Below, in pieces: positions 7,442 through 8,945 of a DNA stretch of 8,945 nt (positions within the stretch are counted from its first letter, which is position 1; the number at the start of each line of letters is the position of its first letter). The notes beneath the pieces were generated by a model. The model ran no database searches, was not told the DNA's origin, and saw only the letters and a program-made list of their open reading frames with translations. The DNA lies in contig JAHDEF010000067.1 in NCBI GenBank assembly GCA_020628975.1, positions 1-8,945 on the forward strand. The letters run 5' to 3'. Made by a program: the position numbers and the translations under genes. The stretch is from Aquimarina sp. (lineage in GTDB: Bacteria; Bacteroidota; Bacteroidia; Flavobacteriales; Flavobacteriaceae).

Positions 7442-8605
7442 ATGAGAATAAAATACGGTTTTCTATTTGCTTTAACAGGATTGTTAAGTGCTACAGCTCA
7501 AGATTGGAAAAACATACCAGTCCCCGCAAATCCAGGAAAAAACAAACAATGGGTATTGCAAGAAAATGTATCCGATGATTTCAATTATATTTCTGAACCC
7601 AAGAATAGCAAAACCAATTTTGGGAAAAATGGCAAATGGTACAACTTTTACCACAATGGTTGGGATGGTCCAGGAACAACCTATTGGAAATACAATCACG
7701 TATACGTAGATGGAAGTGATTTAGTGGTTAAAGCCTCAAGATGGGACAAATCAAATGAACTCAATCCTAAAAGTCCTTGGCCTAATAAAATGGGTAAACC
7801 TAACGGAGGGATCAATGCAGGTTGTATTACATCTAACAAAAAAGTAAAATTTCCCGTTTTTGTAGAATCAAAAATAAGTGTAGCCAACATAGCTCTAGCT
7901 TCAGATGTTTGGTTATTAAGCCCTGATGATACACAGGAAATTGATATTATAGAATGTTATGGTGGTGCAGGAAACGGAAATGGATATTTTGCACAATTTA
8001 TACATTTAAGTCACCATTCTTTTATAAGAGATCCTTTTACCGATTATCAACCAAGAGATTTAAATAGCTGGTGGGCTAAATCAGGCGTAAAAAGTTGGGG
8101 AGAATATAGTTGGAATAACGGTGATAGAAAATATGTGCGAGTAGCTGTTAACTGGATTGCACCAGAGCACTTTGAGTATTTTGTTGATGGAGAACTTCAA
8201 CGTGTATTATATAAAGATGCTTTTGCTACTAAAAAAGGAAGTGTTTGGCAATACACACACCCTACAATGAAAGATGGAAAATTAGAATTCGATGGTGGTT
8301 ATCAAAAAGTGGAGACTTTCGGAACTTCACCAACGTATGATTTTGAAATCCTAAAAGAAGCTAGTAAAGTTTCTAAAGTCAATACCGTCGATCCTTATGA
8401 CTTCCAAAAAGGAAAAGGATTTACAAAGGCAATGGATATTATTGTAAATATAGAATCTCAAAACTGGCACGTAGCCGACGGTAGAACTCCTGGAGATGAT
8501 GATTTAAGTGATCCACGAAAAAATCAGGTTAAGGTAGATTGGATTCGAGTTTACAAACCTAAAAAAGCCAAAAAAGCTAAAAAGGATACTAAAGAAAAAG
8601 AATAA
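7442..8605 (+). CDS. GH16 family secreted beta-agarase (agarase/porphyranase group)
   Basis: The 387-aa enzyme has a Sec signal peptide (MRIKYGFLFALTGLLSATAQ, cut after ATA) and a mature start DWKNIPVPANPG like that of marine GH16 agarases. The GH16 catalytic motif EIDIIE is at 166-171: E166 is the predicted nucleophile, D168 the helper and E171 the acid/base. Other marks are ALASDVWLLSPDDTQ just before it, HLSHHSFIRDPFTDYQPRD (from 188), NWIAPEHFEYFVDGELQR, KAMDIIVNIESQNW and a final VKVDWIRVYKP strand. It should cleave beta-1,4 bonds of agarose-type galactan by a retaining mechanism; porphyran-type activity is less likely but cannot be excluded. It has no carbohydrate-binding module, lipobox or T9SS tail, so periplasmic release or export by another route is likely. 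The domain ends near the RVYKP segment, and a 14-residue, lysine-rich tail (KKAKKAKKDTKEKE) follows. The gene appears monocistronic, with its own promoter-like element and a strong terminator. Confidence 0.88.
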   Translation: MRIKYGFLFALTGLLSATAQDWKNIPVPANPGKNKQWVLQENVSDDFNYISEPKNSKTNFGKNGKWYNFYHNGWDGPGTTYWKYNHVYVDGSDLVVKASRWDKSNELNPKSPWPNKMGKPNGGINAGCITSNKKVKFPVFVESKISVANIALASDVWLLSPDDTQEIDIIECYGGAGNGNGYFAQFIHLSHHSFIRDPFTDYQPRDLNSWWAKSGVKSWGEYSWNNGDRKYVRVAVNWIAPEHFEYFVDGELQRVLYKDAFATKKGSVWQYTHPTMKDGKLEFDGGYQKVETFGTSPTYDFEILKEASKVSKVNTVDPYDFQKGKGFTKAMDIIVNIESQNWHVADGRTPGDDDLSDPRKNQVKVDWIRVYKPKKAKKAKKDTKEKE

Positions 8606-8630
8606 TTACTTCTATAAGTAAAAAAAATAC

Positions 8631-8666
8631 AAACCCTACGATTTAATATCGTGGGGTTTTGTTTTT
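8631..8666 (+). terminator. Rho-independent terminator after the agarase gene
   Basis: A 12-bp stem pairs AAACCCTACGAT (8631-8642) with ATCGTGGGGTTT (8648-8659), with one T-G wobble (8637/8653) and a 5-nt TTAAT loop. The 3' arm runs into TTTTGTTTTT. It lies 26 nt after the agarase stop. An A run at 8621-8627 would also give a T run on the opposite strand, but no minus-strand gene ends here. Confidence 0.88.
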
Positions 8667-8693
8667 CTGTAATTGTACTTTATAGTATCTTTC
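8659..8693 (+). promoter_or_regulatory. Weak candidate promoter for the antiporter gene
   Basis: TATCTTTC (8686-8693) matches five of six fixed bases of TAnnTTTG, with a TTG at 8659-8661, 24 nt upstream and inside the terminator's T run. The spacing is slightly long. A promoter is expected here because the terminator isolates the next gene, but this exact site is uncertain. Confidence 0.22.
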
Positions 8694-8714
8694 TTCATCA
8701 TATAACCTTTACTT

Positions 8715-8945
8715 ATGCCAATTCAAAAGCAAGAGTCACAACAATCAAATTTGCCGTTATGGAAAGCGTTAATTCCAATTGTAGCACTTGTGGCTTTGTT
8801 GATGTATAATGTAATTTTTGTGTTTGGTGATTCGGCATTAAGTGGAAGCAACCAATTTATTTTACTAATTGCGGCAGCTATAACTATAGCCATTGGTTTT
8901 ACTGAAAATATTTTATTTTCAGATGTTGTTGATACTATCAAAAAG
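8715..8945 (+). CDS. nhaC: N-terminal part of NhaC-type Na+/H+ antiporter
   Basis: The frame opens at the ATG at 8715 and is still open at the right edge after 77 codons, so the 3' part is missing. A short polar N-terminus is followed by a hydrophobic segment (about 18-38, KALIPIVALVALLMYNVIFV), a loop FGDSALSGSNQ (37-47), and a second membrane segment (about 48-62). The A-L-I-P-I start of the first helix and the G-D-x-x-L-S-G-S-N-Q loop are typical of NhaC family antiporters of Bacteroidota, which extrude Na+ in exchange for protons across the inner membrane. This would suit a marine organism. It is set apart from the agarase gene by a strong terminator. Other NhaC-like carriers with similar N-termini cannot be excluded from this fragment. 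Confidence 0.75.
   Translation, partial: MPIQKQESQQSNLPLWKALIPIVALVALLMYNVIFVFGDSALSGSNQFILLIAAAITIAIGFTENILFSDVVDTIKK

Noticed and set aside
7488..7709. Alternative + strand open frame overlapping the agarase start
   Set aside because: It is out of frame with the GH16 gene, which has a clear signal peptide and mature N-terminus over the same bases.
8561..8590. AAAAAAGCC-type repeats as a repeat element or CRISPR-like array
   Set aside because: It is a few near-identical codon runs that encode the Lys/Ala tail, with no spacers and no copies elsewhere in the window.

Overview
The window looks like a chromosomal segment of a marine member of the Bacteroidota, most likely family Flavobacteriaceae. 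The evidence is AT-rich sequence, no Shine-Dalgarno-like sites ahead of the genes, TAnnTTTG-like promoter elements, gliding/type IX secretion (T9SS) proteins, a GH16 beta-agarase-like enzyme for red-algal galactan, and the start of a sodium/proton antiporter. All seven genes are on the + strand. I saw no RNA genes, transposons or CRISPR arrays.

Positions 1-3905 hold a tight three-gene unit with gaps of 3 and 9 nt. It contains the C-terminal end of a large surface protein with a type B (gliding-motility-associated) T9SS sorting domain, a PorP/SprF-family outer-membrane protein, and a 674-aa PorE-like protein (TPR, PD40 propeller, carboxypeptidase-regulatory-like domain, OmpA-like domain). This fits a dedicated cargo, outer-membrane partner and peptidoglycan-anchor set, as in SprB/SprF-type loci.

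Positions 3906-7187 hold a promoter-like element overlapped by an inverted repeat, then a DUF1800 gene and a DUF1501 gene 8 nt apart. The DUF1501 protein carries a textbook twin-arginine (Tat) signal and a C-terminal T9SS/FlgD-like beta domain. The DUF1800 protein shows no signal peptide. The role of this widespread pair is not known to me. It is the best candidate here for an incompletely described system, possibly a Tat-exported complex handed on to the T9SS.

Positions 7188-8945 hold a 254-nt gap with a good TAnnTTTG promoter element, the secreted GH16 agarase-like gene with an unusual lysine-rich tail, a strong hairpin terminator, and the first 77 codons of an NhaC-type antiporter cut by the window edge. 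No SusC/SusD pair, sulfatase or other carbohydrate gene lies beside the agarase within the window. The gene functions are mostly well supported. The regulatory calls and the links between gene blocks are inference.
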